From Candidatus Caldarchaeum subterraneum (GTDB lineage Archaea > Thermoproteota > Nitrososphaeria_A > Caldarchaeales > Caldarchaeaceae), in contig BA000048.1 in the NCBI GenBank assembly GCA_000270325.1, positions 614,800 to 678,799 of the forward strand: 64,000 nt of DNA, in the 5' to 3' direction. A model generated the notes under the pieces. That model did not search any database, had not been told where the DNA came from, and saw nothing but the letters and a program-made list of their open reading frames with translations. Made by a program: the position numbers and the translations under genes. This document shows, piece after piece, positions 18,224-27,569 of this stretch. Position 1 is the first letter of the stretch. Every line of letters starts with the position of its first letter.

Positions 18224-19357
18224 TTACGGATCAAGCGGGAACTCGTTGAGAACCTCCACACCACCCCTCTTGACTACATAGTTGTTTTCCAGCCTTACTC
18301 CCCCCACGTCCCCGAAGTATATTCCAGGTTCCAGCGCGCAGACCGTGTTCTCGGTTATGATGTTTTTGTCACCTGGTATGAAGTATGGCGGCTCCCAGGC
18401 CTCGAGGCCGAGAGCGTGTCCCGCATGATGCGGGAAGTATTTTCCATAGCCATGTCTATCTATAGCCCCGTAGACAGCTCTGTAAACATCGGAGCCAGTC
18501 GCGCCGGGCTTCAGCGCAGCCTCACCGGCCTTAAGAGCCTCCTTTAAAACCTCGAAAACCTTCTTCTGCAGAGCTGAGGGCACAGAGCCCACGACAAAGG
18601 TTCTGCAGGTGTCGGACCAATACTCCTGATGTGTTACCCAGAGGTCAAGTATCAAGGTCTCGCCCATTTGGAGTCTACGGTTTGTAGGCGGGCCTCCAAT
18701 CTGTAGGCATCTCTCACCTGATACAAAGTCTCCGGAGAAAAACTGGAAGCCGCTCTTCTTTTTGACGAGTTCGGAATGTATTATTGTGTAGAGCTCCGCC
18801 TCGCTCCTACCTACGGTCGTGTTCTCCTTGGCTACACGATAGGCGTAGTCGTTCAGCTTGGCCGCTTCGCGTAAATTTTGAAGCTCGTCTTCGTCCTTAC
18901 TCTTCCTCATCAATAGAATGTTCTCAGACACGTCTGTAAACTCCGCGGTAGGATACATTTTTAACATCTCATGCAATATCACCGCATCCAGAGCCCACCC
19001 CTCATAACCAAGTTTCTTAATCTTTGGCTGACGACTCCTCAGGGTTTTGACGGCTGCTTCTACTCCATGTATTGGATAGGGTCTCATGACATTGTCAAGG
19101 TTATAGTTTACGTACTCGACTATTTCGCCGCCGAAGGTTTTGGCTGCCTGTTCACTGTCAGATTTTCCAGTGACAAGTAATGGTTCTCCGTCGATAGGAA
19201 TGAAGAGGAACGCAGGCATGAAAATTCTCGCCGTTATATATCCTGTGATGTAGTAAATGTTCTTCTGACTTCCCAGAACCACCATGTCAAGCTGCTGCCT
19301 CTCCATCCATTGCAGAAGCCTCCTCCATCTAAGCCTGGGCCCTTCGCTCCAAGGCAT
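18224..19357 (-). CDS. M24 metallopeptidase, Xaa-Pro dipeptidase/aminopeptidase-like
   Basis: A 377-residue creatinase/prolidase-fold enzyme with an N-terminal domain (1-150) and a C-terminal pita-bread domain. The five dimetal ligands are visible: Asp in ILDLWVT, Asp in WSDTCRTF, His in HHAGHALGLEAWEPP, Glu in ALEPGIYF and Glu in VRLENNYVV. It probably trims proline-containing peptides in the cytoplasm. A TATA-like TTCTTAAAAAG lies about 40 bases upstream. The ABC importer downstream is transcribed in the same direction but separately. Confidence 0.88.
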   Translation of the reverse strand: MPWSEGPRLRWRRLLQWMERQQLDMVVLGSQKNIYYITGYITARIFMPAFLFIPIDGEPLLVTGKSDSEQAAKTFGGEIVEYVNYNLDNVMRPYPIHGVEAAVKTLRSRQPKIKKLGYEGWALDAVILHEMLKMYPTAEFTDVSENILLMRKSKDEDELQNLREAAKLNDYAYRVAKENTTVGRSEAELYTIIHSELVKKKSGFQFFSGDFVSGERCLQIGGPPTNRRLQMGETLILDLWVTHQEYWSDTCRTFVVGSVPSALQKKVFEVLKEALKAGEAALKPGATGSDVYRAVYGAIDRHGYGKYFPHHAGHALGLEAWEPPYFIPGDKNIITENTVCALEPGIYFGDVGGVRLENNYVVKRGGVEVLNEFPLDP

Positions 19358-19440
19358 TAAACATCATCCACAGACAGCTAAGCCTGTTGATAACTTTTTA
19401 AGAACTATCGGAGGATGCTTCTACCATCCTCATCAATGGA

Positions 19441-20532
19441 TTAGATTACCGCTATGCCAGACTCCTTGTCAAACACATGTATCTGATTAATATCTAGCCA
19501 TACGTATATCCTATCACCTATCCTCGCTGAGAAATAGGGGTCGGTAACTGCTTTGTAGATGTTGTCTCCTACTCTGATGTCTACGACTGTCTCTGTTCCA
19601 AGAGGCTCTACCGCAAAGACCTCACCATCGAATGTTGTGTTCGGTTCTTTGTTCTTGAAAATTTTTATGTGATGGGGCCGGATACCCAAAACGAGTTCCG
19701 AACCGCTTAATCTGCTTAATGCCTCGGCATACTGGCTATCAAGCCTCACCTCAAAAAATCCACAGTCGAGGACAGCGTTAGTACCTTCTATCCGAGCACT
19801 ACATTCGAAGAAGTTCATTGGTGGCGAGCCGACGAAACCGGCGACGAAGAGGTTTGCCGGTTTTTTAAAGACCTCCATGGGCTCGCCTACTTGCATAATT
19901 TTCCCAGCGTTCATCACTGCTATCCGGTCTCCCATGGTCATGGCCTCGACTTGGTCGTGTGTGACGTATATGGTGGTCGTCTTAAGGTCTTTCTGAAGAC
20001 GTATGAGTTCGGCTCTCATGTAGACCCTCAACTTTGCATCTATGTTTGACAACGGTTCGTCGAGGAGAAATAGTTTAGGCGACCTGACGACTGCGCGGGC
20101 GAGGGCGACTCTCTGTTTTTCCCCACCACTTAGCTCATGTGGTTTTTTTTCAAGCAGGTGAACTATTCTAAGCATCTCTGCGGTTTCACGCACCCGCCTC
20201 ATGATTTCCACTTTATCATATCCCCTTATGCGGAGCGGGAAAGCGATGTTCTGGAAGACAGTCATAGTGGGATAGAGTGCGAAACTTTGGAAGACCATGG
20301 CCACATCTCTTTTCTCCGGCGGCACATCGTTGACTAATTGGTCATCGAAGTAGATGTTTCCTGAAGAGACAGTCTCGAGTCCGGCTATCATATTGAGAGT
20401 TGTGCTTTTCCCACATCCTGAAGGACCTAAGAGAACGAAGAACTCCTTATCCTTAATCTCTAGATCAACTCCGTCAACAGCCAATGTGTTGCCATACCTT
20501 TTTGTGACATTATCTAGTTTAACTGTAACCAA
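19441..20532 (-). CDS. CUT1-type ABC transporter ATPase, canonical
   Basis: A 363-residue MalK/UgpC-family ATPase with all motifs intact: GPSGCGKST, VFQ, LSGGEKQRVALARA, LFLLDEPLSNID, YVTHDQVEAM. A C-terminal OB-like domain contains GIRPHHIKIF. It is the only ATPase of the second importer, so it should work as a homodimer, unlike the unequal pairs elsewhere in the window. The frame opens with a TTG at 20544. A second TTG at 20532 has GGAG six bases before it and is preferred. It is separated from its permeases by a 305-base gap and has its own TATA-like box (CTTTATATTTTT, about 20565-20573 on the minus strand). Confidence 0.9.
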   Translation of the reverse strand: MVTVKLDNVTKRYGNTLAVDGVDLEIKDKEFFVLLGPSGCGKSTTLNMIAGLETVSSGNIYFDDQLVNDVPPEKRDVAMVFQSFALYPTMTVFQNIAFPLRIRGYDKVEIMRRVRETAEMLRIVHLLEKKPHELSGGEKQRVALARAVVRSPKLFLLDEPLSNIDAKLRVYMRAELIRLQKDLKTTTIYVTHDQVEAMTMGDRIAVMNAGKIMQVGEPMEVFKKPANLFVAGFVGSPPMNFFECSARIEGTNAVLDCGFFEVRLDSQYAEALSRLSGSELVLGIRPHHIKIFKNKEPNTTFDGEVFAVEPLGTETVVDIRVGDNIYKAVTDPYFSARIGDRIYVWLDINQIHVFDKESGIAVI

Positions 20533-20544
20533 CCACTTCTCCAA

Positions 20545-20849
20545 AAGCGTCGCATTTCGCGAAAAATATAAAGCTTGCTAGCGGGGTAAAAATTGCTTTA
20601 AACTCCCAAGACAAAACTGCTGCCACCTATCCATAATCCAAACCCTTTTTATCACAAAACAGGCGGTAAGAGCACCGACTTGTAACCAGCAGCAAGCGGA
20701 TGTTCTTCGCATGCCCTTTCTAATCAACATAGCAGCATCGAACAAGCCTTTGCCAAAGCATAGTTACATGTTTTCTGGATGCTGCCTGAACAGCACAGAC
20801 ATTATTGTGCTGCATCGGTAATTATTAGTAATTGATACCGTATCGACTA
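20545..20849. other. 305-base intergenic region within second ABC locus
   Basis: It separates the permease gene stop from the ATPase gene. It holds a probable TATA-like box for the ATPase gene (minus strand, about 20565-20573). No open frame longer than about 44 codons is convincing. A stretch at about 20665-20695 resembles the D-loop to anticodon loop of a tRNA-Thr but does not fold (see rejected items). Confidence 0.4.
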
Positions 20850-21725
20850 TTACTGCTCTATTACAACGGCCCCGGGGTCCACTATCCTAAGCCTTACGAT
20901 ATACTTCTGTAATGCAATGGCTACGACTGCCGCCAGTGAGATTTGGAGCATGACTGCTGCAGCAAACATAGCAGGTTCGTTCTGGAAGTTAAAAAATCCT
21001 GATAGCTGAGCGTTGTATGTCGCAGCTGGCGTGCCCTGAGACAACAACCAGCTGAAGAAAAAGTCATTCCAGGAAAAGAGAAAGGCGATGACCGCTGTTG
21101 CCGCTATTCCCGGAGCAGCCATTGGGAGAACAACCCTATAAAAAGCCCCTAATCGGGAGCAGCCGTCTAGTCTAGCGGCCTTCTCCAAGTCACGCGGTAA
21201 CGCAGCGAAGAACCCCATCAGTATCCATGTTACAATCGGAATCGTGATGGTGAGATGTATTATTATCATTCCAAGCAATGTTGCCCTCAGCCCTGTCTGC
21301 GAGAAGAGAAAGAAGTACGGTAGGGCCACGGACACTGGTGGGAGAGATCTGCTTGCAAGCAGGAATAGTATAAGGATGCTGCGGGCCTTCACCTTAAGTC
21401 TTCCAAGCGCATAGCCTGCAGGAACAGCTGTTGTAATAGTGATGACCATCACAATCGGTGCAATTATCATGATGTTAACTAGGCCTCTTAGCAATCCTTC
21501 ATATCCCCCATAGGCTCTCAGTAAGCCATAGGGGCCTTGGACATCGTACCCAAGTATCCTCAGATACGCGTTGATATTGGGGTTTACGGGGTAGATGTTG
21601 CCCGCCACAACATCTCTCACGTCCATAAACGAAATAATTGCTAAACTGTAAATAGGCGCGATACTGTATGCAGCTATCACAACCCCTGCTAGATACACCA
21701 AGGCGGTTTTAAGCCTCATACTCAT
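20850..21725 (-). CDS. ABC sugar-type permease, MalG-like
   Basis: A 291-residue membrane subunit with six predicted helices and the EAA loop LEKAARLDGCSRLGAFYRVV. The start overlaps the MalF-like gene by four bases (ATGA-type coupling). It forms the channel with that protein and probably uses the canonical ATPase at 19441-20532. Confidence 0.92.
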   Translation of the reverse strand: MSMRLKTALVYLAGVVIAAYSIAPIYSLAIISFMDVRDVVAGNIYPVNPNINAYLRILGYDVQGPYGLLRAYGGYEGLLRGLVNIMIIAPIVMVITITTAVPAGYALGRLKVKARSILILFLLASRSLPPVSVALPYFFLFSQTGLRATLLGMIIIHLTITIPIVTWILMGFFAALPRDLEKAARLDGCSRLGAFYRVVLPMAAPGIAATAVIAFLFSWNDFFFSWLLSQGTPAATYNAQLSGFFNFQNEPAMFAAAVMLQISLAAVVAIALQKYIVRLRIVDPGAVVIEQ

Positions 21726-22588
21726 CTCCTAAATGTAAGCAGTTTGAAGTAAAAAATGCTGCCAATCATTACGAAAATCAACAACAGCCACGACATGGCG
21801 GCGCCATATCCAAAGTCTTGGGCGTTGAAGAATACGCGGAAACTGTAAAGTGTTGCAGGTGTTGAAGCGAACCCCGGCCCACCACCAGTCAACGCGAAAG
21901 CTAGTACTAGCGACGACGCAGATAGAATGGTTGCAAGCACAGTTGTTATGAGAACCGCATATCTTATAAATGGAAAGGTGATGATTCTAAATCTCCAAAA
22001 TGCAGAAGCGCCGTCAACTTGAGCCTGCCTGTACAAGTCTTCAGGTATTGTCTGAAGAGCTGATAGTATGAAATAGGCGCCAATTGGAGTTATGTTCCAA
22101 GCATAGAAAATAGCCAACCAGTCGACGGCATTCACAGGATTAAGGAAGTAGATGGGTTTATCGACCAGTCCGAGGTGTAGCAAAAGTGCGTTTAGGAAGC
22201 CATAGTTTCTATCTAGAAAGAACCGACCCGCAATCGCTACGGCAAACTCCGATAATGCCCATGGAAGTATTACTAGAACTTTGAGGACCGGTGTTAACGC
22301 TGTTTTTTCATTTAGTACGAGCGCAATCCCTATACTTGATAGCATGATGAGCAGTACGGACTCTATGACGAATCTGACTGATACTAGAACAGAGTTTGCG
22401 AAAAGCTGGTCGGCAAAAGCTTTAGCATATTGCTGTAGCCCAACAAATGTAACAGTTTGCTTAAATAGACTAACATCATTTAGACTTAACCAAAAAGAAT
22501 AAGCAATTGGATATATGTTGATTGAAAACACGAGTATTATTAGTGGGACGACCAGCAAGAGCGCTACTCCTGTATCGCTGAGTCTCAT
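21722..22588 (-). CDS. ABC sugar-type permease, MalF-like
   Basis: A 288-residue membrane subunit with an EAA loop (LYRQAQVDGASAFWRFRIIT) and the family segment FALTGGGPGFASTPATLYS. It lies 13 bases downstream of the substrate-binding protein gene. Operon order is binding protein, MalF-like, MalG-like, then ATPase after a gap. Confidence 0.92.
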   Translation of the reverse strand: MRLSDTGVALLLVVPLIILVFSINIYPIAYSFWLSLNDVSLFKQTVTFVGLQQYAKAFADQLFANSVLVSVRFVIESVLLIMLSSIGIALVLNEKTALTPVLKVLVILPWALSEFAVAIAGRFFLDRNYGFLNALLLHLGLVDKPIYFLNPVNAVDWLAIFYAWNITPIGAYFILSALQTIPEDLYRQAQVDGASAFWRFRIITFPFIRYAVLITTVLATILSASSLVLAFALTGGGPGFASTPATLYSFRVFFNAQDFGYGAAMSWLLLIFVMIGSIFYFKLLTFRR

Positions 22589-22601
22589 TGCTAGTCTTCA
22601 G

Positions 22602-24125
22602 CTAACCGCCGTGGAATTTTCTATACAGCCTGTCGGACTCGTTCCTAAGCCTTGTTACACCATCCTCCACAGAGGTTGTTCCCGCTACTATTGCTGAGAA
22701 TATTGGGAAAGAGATATCGGCCCACTCGGTATAGAGCGGTGACTTGAACACGAAGGGTCTTCCCATTGTGTTCGCTATGTCGTCGAAAATCTTCAGAGTT
22801 TCTGGAGCCCGGTCTCCCAACCATTGCCTGAAGCCCTCCTGGACATCGGGGTGTCTTAATGTGTCTGTGTAACCTGACCCCAACGCGTCTGTTATAGCCC
22901 ATGCAGTTGCTGTAAGACGCTCACCATCAGGCGTACGCCAACCAAGGAATTTTATCAACCGTTGTGACCTGAAATCATCAGTGGTCTTATTCGGCCAGCA
23001 GTAGAGACCGGTATCTATCACCCCCCATCCGCTTTTGGTGACGGGGACTAGGTTAGCCTTTCCTACAGGAATTCTGGACTGCGACGGGTCATTGAGAACT
23101 TTAAAGTAGTATAAAGCCGTGGGCGTGAATGCATATTTCCCTGTGACTATTGCTGACACATGGTCACTGTCACCAGCTTGAGCTAAGACCGTGGGATCGA
23201 CAAGCCCCTCCTTGAAAACCTGCTGCCATGTTCTCAACAGTTCACCCACTTCGGTATTTGCATCAAACACCGGCTCGAATTTTTTATTGAACAAGGTCTG
23301 TGTGAGGTCAGGGTCGTTGTATACGTTAGACATTTCAGCCAAGAAGTCCCATGTTATACCATAGTTCGCGTTAAACCAGTGGGGCATGACAGGTGTGTCA
23401 GCTGCTCCCGCTGCCTTGATATCTCTAGCCATATCCCAGAGTTCGTCCCATGTCCCAGGCCTCTCACCCGCCATCCCCGCTTTTTCCAATATACTGTCGT
23501 TCACAACCGGCGCAGACCTAGCTGACCAGAAATAAGGTAAGCCCGCGAGCTTGCCGTCCACAGTACTGTATGCCTCAACAATGCTGGGGTACATTTCAGA
23601 TTTTATCTGTTTTATTTCGGGGAATGATTCAACATCTCGCGTGAATCCTAGCTGAATGAGTCTGGCCGCCTCAAAAAAGTTTGCGTAACACATGTCTATA
23701 ATATCGCCTGCTTGGAATTTTGCCTCGAGCAACGGGTTATAGTTTTCGTTAGCTAGATGTATCTCTGTCACTTTTTCGCCGAAATATTCCTCAAACTTCT
23801 TTACATAGGATGTAACGATATCATCACGGTAGTGCCAATGCACGAATTGAAGAGGAGGCCCGGATACGGTTGGTGTTCCAGTTACAGTCTGTGTTACTGT
23901 TCTGGTCACCGTTTGTCCTCCCCCTGTTACCGTGACAGTCTGCCCCCCAACAGTCACGGTTTGGGTTACAGTATTAACTCCAGCAGAACTAAAGCCTGCA
24001 AAATAGCCGCCGAGACCGGCTACTAAACCAACGCCAACCGCCAATCCCGCAGCAGCTGCATTGCTAACCGCTTTTCTTCTAGTTATCTTCTTGTTCAGAA
24101 CATTTTGGTCAATCTCGTCTTTCAC
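22602..24125 (-). CDS. ABC substrate-binding protein with Tat-like anchor and TVT stalk
   Basis: A 507-residue extracellular solute-binding protein (family 1 type). The N-terminus has KKITRRKAVS, then a Gly/Ala-rich helix ending GYFAG, then a TVTVGG-type repeat stalk of about 35 residues and the binding domain. The start is GTG at 24125, about 26 bases after the TATA-like CTTTATAAACC (24147-24157, minus strand), so the message is probably leaderless. The anchor/stalk design is shared with the binding proteins at 4363 and 36964. Confidence 0.87.
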   Translation of the reverse strand: MKDEIDQNVLNKKITRRKAVSNAAAAGLAVGVGLVAGLGGYFAGFSSAGVNTVTQTVTVGGQTVTVTGGGQTVTRTVTQTVTGTPTVSGPPLQFVHWHYRDDIVTSYVKKFEEYFGEKVTEIHLANENYNPLLEAKFQAGDIIDMCYANFFEAARLIQLGFTRDVESFPEIKQIKSEMYPSIVEAYSTVDGKLAGLPYFWSARSAPVVNDSILEKAGMAGERPGTWDELWDMARDIKAAGAADTPVMPHWFNANYGITWDFLAEMSNVYNDPDLTQTLFNKKFEPVFDANTEVGELLRTWQQVFKEGLVDPTVLAQAGDSDHVSAIVTGKYAFTPTALYYFKVLNDPSQSRIPVGKANLVPVTKSGWGVIDTGLYCWPNKTTDDFRSQRLIKFLGWRTPDGERLTATAWAITDALGSGYTDTLRHPDVQEGFRQWLGDRAPETLKIFDDIANTMGRPFVFKSPLYTEWADISFPIFSAIVAGTTSVEDGVTRLRNESDRLYRKFHGG

Positions 24126-24221
24126 GCAAATTTCCCTTTATTTGGGGTTTATAAAGTTTTTCTATAATCTAAGTCGATCATCACTAAAGGGGAGGAGAAG
24201 AAAACTTATACAAAGAACAAA

Positions 24222-24230
24222 TTTTTAAAT
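24222..24230 (+). promoter_or_regulatory. TATA-like box of the D-threonine-aldolase-type gene
   Basis: TTTTTAAAT is centred 26 bases before the ATG at 24252. The position favours leaderless initiation at 24252 over the TTG at 24246. Confidence 0.5.
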
Positions 24231-24251
24231 AATTTAACCTAGGTAGTGTTG

Positions 24252-25346
24252 ATGTTTTCAAGTATGAGGAGAGGTGATATCGATACACCTGCGCTTATTG
24301 TTGATGTTAAAGTTTTGAAGAGGAATATTACGGAGATGGCTGATTTCGCTAGGAGCTTGGGTAAGAAGCTTAGGCCACATGTAAAGACCCATAAAACTCC
24401 TGAGATCGCATGGATGCAGATGGAGGCTGGAGCCGATGGTATATGTGTCCAGAAGCTTGGGGAAGCAGAGGTCATGGCTGAGGCTGGTTTGGATGATATC
24501 CTCGTGAGCAACGAGGTGGTAGGTGTTCAAAAAATGCACAGGCTGGTAAAACTGGCCGAGAAGGTAAAGCTCTCGGTAGCTGTCGATGACGTGGAAAATG
24601 TTTCAGAACTCGGCAGGTTTTGCAGAGAGAATGGAGTTGAGGTGGGTGTGTATGTTGACGTGGATTGTGGGATGCATAGAACAGGTGTGCCGCCTGAAAA
24701 GGCTTGGCTACTAGCTGAAAAGGTAACGAGGACTGAAGGTGTTTACCTGGTTGGCTTGATGGGCTATGAAGGACACGCAGGTTCACCGACATCGAGGGAA
24801 GAAAGGCATAAGCTGATAGAAGAAGCAGTCAAAGCCACACTACATGCAGCGAAACTTATGAAGAACAACGGGATAGAACCGGGTGAGGTGAGCATGGGCT
24901 CATCTGCCACCGTTAGGGTTAGCGGCCGATATGAAGGTGTTACAGAGCTACAGCCGGGCATGTATGTTTTCAACGACTGGTATCTCGTGGAAAGGGAGGC
25001 TGCGACACAGGAGACATGCGCCCTGCATGTTCTCACAACTGTCATGAGTAAAACTTCTCCGGAAAGATGCGTAGTAGACGCGGGGTCAAAAGCATTTCAC
25101 CTAGACATGGGCAGATATCCGGTGTGTGTGGGTGTGGAGGGGGTAGAGATATACAAGCTCTCAGAGGAACATGGCTGGGTTAAGCTATCAGGGAAAGCAG
25201 TTGACAAAGTTAAGCTGGGGGATAGGCTCGAGTTCATTCCTTACCATGTCTGTCCATGCGTCAACCAGTTCGATATTATGTATGGACTAGAAGGTGACTC
25301 GGTGACAAAGATATGGGAAATTAAGGCACGGGGCAAAGTAACCTGA
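24252..25346 (+). CDS. Fold-type III PLP enzyme, D-threonine aldolase / D-serine dehydratase family
   Basis: About 364 residues. The alanine-racemase-like barrel carries the PLP lysine in RPHVKTHKTPEIA. The C-terminal beta domain has the metal-binding His and Cys in PYHVCPCVNQFD, which marks the D-TA/DSD1 family rather than alanine racemase. It would cleave or dehydrate D-3-hydroxy amino acids in the cytoplasm. Downstream are an LLM oxidoreductase and a DMT-type exporter in the same direction. The reactive-enamine-handling RidA gene lies nearby, which would suit a dehydratase. Confidence 0.87.
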   Translation: MFSSMRRGDIDTPALIVDVKVLKRNITEMADFARSLGKKLRPHVKTHKTPEIAWMQMEAGADGICVQKLGEAEVMAEAGLDDILVSNEVVGVQKMHRLVKLAEKVKLSVAVDDVENVSELGRFCRENGVEVGVYVDVDCGMHRTGVPPEKAWLLAEKVTRTEGVYLVGLMGYEGHAGSPTSREERHKLIEEAVKATLHAAKLMKNNGIEPGEVSMGSSATVRVSGRYEGVTELQPGMYVFNDWYLVEREAATQETCALHVLTTVMSKTSPERCVVDAGSKAFHLDMGRYPVCVGVEGVEIYKLSEEHGWVKLSGKAVDKVKLGDRLEFIPYHVCPCVNQFDIMYGLEGDSVTKIWEIKARGKVT

Positions 25347-25611
25347 AAGCCGCTTGGGTAAAATTTCTACAACCCATACCCGACCTTTAGCTAACACACA
25401 GGGGCTCAGCTTTTGAGATATGTTGGTAATTGCCAAATGGTTAGCGTACGCCTTTTATCCAACCATAGCTGATACTTCAGACCATCAATAAAACACTCAC
25501 CTCCGCAAAGCACAGCTTAAAATCATTAGAAGTAGCCCAAACAATGTTACTCAAAATTTTAAATAAAGCTTTACAGTAACCCATGCTGGTTTTCTATGGG
25601 TGAAGAAGACC

Positions 25612-26598
25612 ATGGTTAAGCTAGGTGTGGATGCAACTTTTTGGATGGATGACAAATATGAGATGAGGTTTCTCGGTTTATGTGAAAAGGCGGGCTTTGA
25701 TTCACTCTGGTTCGGAGACCATTTCCTTCCGTGGCACCATTCTTTCAAACACAACTTCTTCGTTTGGCCGGTTTTAGCCGCCGCAGCAGAGCGCACAAAG
25801 AAAATACTTCTCGGAGTTGATGTAACAGTTCCTATCGGCGGAAGATATCACCCTGCTATTATAGCTCAAGCTATGGGTACTCTTGACAACATGTATCCAA
25901 GCCGTTTTCTGCTCGGCGTCGGAACCGGCGAAGCTATGAGCGAGAAAAGGTTCATGGGTAGATGGCCTCCTTGGAGGGAGAGGATGGAAAGACTTGTGGA
26001 AGCGCTCGACCTAATCAAAAAGCTGTGGAGTAGCAGGGACTACTTCGACTTTGACGGAAAGTACTTCAGCATGTCTAAGGTTTATCTCCACCTCAAGCCA
26101 AAGAAATCCATCCCCATTTACTTCAGTGCTATAGGAGAGAAGGCTGCAACATATGCAGGGAAATATGGCGATAGGCTGATAACTGCGAACACTCTGGAGA
26201 ACTGTAGAGACAAGATTTTCCCAGCCTTTGAAAAAGCCGCGGCAGAAGCGGGGAGAAATCCGCGCCGAATCGAGAAAGCAGTTCTCCTCGAGGGAGCGGT
26301 CGTCGACATCGATAAAACCATAAAAAGAATTAAGCGTATACATGCCGGAGCAACGATAATGGAGAACTTTAACGAGGAGGATCCGAGGAAGATAGAGGAG
26401 TCTGGGCTAAGATTATCTGATGAAGCTATCCGAAACTATTACCTACTCTATGAAGATGTGGACGACTTGATAGATCACCTTGATCAATTCAGGAAAATAG
26501 GGGCTAACCATCTGATTTTCACGGATTTTAGTCCAAGACCAGAGAAAACTATTGAGATTTTCAGGAGGAAGATAATACCATACTTCAAGGGTGGCTAA
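25612..26598 (+). CDS. LLM-class (probably F420-dependent) oxidoreductase
   Basis: About 328 residues, luciferase-like TIM barrel of the Mer/F420-dependent type. Features are DSLWFGDHFLPWH near the N-terminus, LLGVDVTVP, HPAIIAQAMGTLD, and the cofactor-loop FLLGVGTGEAMSE. The ATG at 25612 has the Shine-Dalgarno GGGTGA nine bases upstream and is preferred over the GTG at 25600. A TATA-like TTTTAAATA lies at about 25557-25565. The substrate is unknown; a second LLM gene lies at 27570-28643. Confidence 0.87.
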   Translation: MVKLGVDATFWMDDKYEMRFLGLCEKAGFDSLWFGDHFLPWHHSFKHNFFVWPVLAAAAERTKKILLGVDVTVPIGGRYHPAIIAQAMGTLDNMYPSRFLLGVGTGEAMSEKRFMGRWPPWRERMERLVEALDLIKKLWSSRDYFDFDGKYFSMSKVYLHLKPKKSIPIYFSAIGEKAATYAGKYGDRLITANTLENCRDKIFPAFEKAAAEAGRNPRRIEKAVLLEGAVVDIDKTIKRIKRIHAGATIMENFNEEDPRKIEESGLRLSDEAIRNYYLLYEDVDDLIDHLDQFRKIGANHLIFTDFSPRPEKTIEIFRRKIIPYFKGG

Positions 26599-26656
26599 TG
26601 GGTGGGAATTAGTTCGGAGGAAACAGATATTATAGCCGAGGTGGATAGGTGAGTCG

Positions 26657-27559
26657 TTGCCTCGCATCGAGTATCTATATCTGGCGATAGCCAGTATTCT
26701 GTGGGGCTCAGGACATCCTGTAATCCGGTATATTTTAGCTGATGTTAACAGTCAGATGAACTCTCTCCATGTAGCGTTTCTAAGCACAGTGGTTGGCATG
26801 GTCATTTTGTCTGTGGTCTTAGCGTCACGGCATGGACTGAAAAGGTTGAAGATGCTTGGGAGACGTGGTCTAGCCATTGCTGGGGCCGTTGGCTGTCTAC
26901 AGTATGGCCTATATCCGATATTGTCCTACACAGCCCTATCATACATTCCGGCTTCACTCAACGCAATCATAGTAGGTTCATCACCAATGTTGATTGCTCT
27001 TCTATCAAGAGCTGTATTGCGAGAACAGCTCAAGATGGTTGGCTACGGTGGAATTTTGCTGGCGTTCGCGAGTCTCTTTATCCTTGTTGGAGGCTACGGA
27101 GCGGGCTCGATATCCTTTCTCGGACTGGTGCTGTCTTCAGCGGGTGCTTTGGTTGCATCAATCTATGCTGTGGCTGGGAGATACTTGATGAGAAGCCACG
27201 ATGCCTTCGCTGTTTCACAGTTCGGAACATCTGTAGGGTTACTGGTCCTCACATCCGTGACATATAGCCAGTCGGGGCTCGGCGGCCTCCTAAATTCAGA
27301 CGTCATGGACCTGCTACTGGTTACATATTGGGGTATAGCGGTGACAACTGGCAACCTTCTTTTCTACCTAGCTCTCAAAAAGCTGGATGCAGCAAGAGCT
27401 GGCTCGTTCTTTTTCGTAAGCCCCATGGCAGCGGCTACTCTCTCAGTTATCTTCCTTGGCGAGCCTCTCACAGTATTGATGGTCTTGGGGATGGTGGCAA
27501 CCTTGATGGGAATTAGGCTGACTCAGATGGCTGTGGTTAGGAAGGATGTAGTCGGTTGA
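26657..27559 (+). CDS. EamA/DMT-superfamily transporter
   Basis: A 300-residue membrane protein with about ten helices made of two EamA repeats. Each repeat includes a family motif: SLNAIIVGSSPMLIALLSR and SFFFVSPMAAATLSVIFLGE. The start is TTG at 26657 with AGGTGAG just upstream. Family members export amino acids or metabolites by proton or solute exchange. It lies 58 bases after the LLM gene and is likely co-transcribed with it. Confidence 0.87.
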   Translation: MPRIEYLYLAIASILWGSGHPVIRYILADVNSQMNSLHVAFLSTVVGMVILSVVLASRHGLKRLKMLGRRGLAIAGAVGCLQYGLYPILSYTALSYIPASLNAIIVGSSPMLIALLSRAVLREQLKMVGYGGILLAFASLFILVGGYGAGSISFLGLVLSSAGALVASIYAVAGRYLMRSHDAFAVSQFGTSVGLLVLTSVTYSQSGLGGLLNSDVMDLLLVTYWGIAVTTGNLLFYLALKKLDAARAGSFFFVSPMAAATLSVIFLGEPLTVLMVLGMVATLMGIRLTQMAVVRKDVVG

Positions 27560-27569
27560 AAGGCTGTTC

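Noticed and set aside
20662..20700. Stretch resembling the D-loop to anticodon loop of a tRNA-Thr (GGTAAGAGCACCGACTTGTAA)
   Set aside because: No 5' D strand, no matching 3' anticodon strand, and no acceptor or T arm nearby; it does not fold as a whole, split or permuted tRNA half that I can defend.
25347..25599. Gap before the LLM oxidoreductase gene searched for RNA genes
   Set aside because: Only a TATA-like box near 25557-25565 is visible; no stable fold or coding frame stood out by eye.
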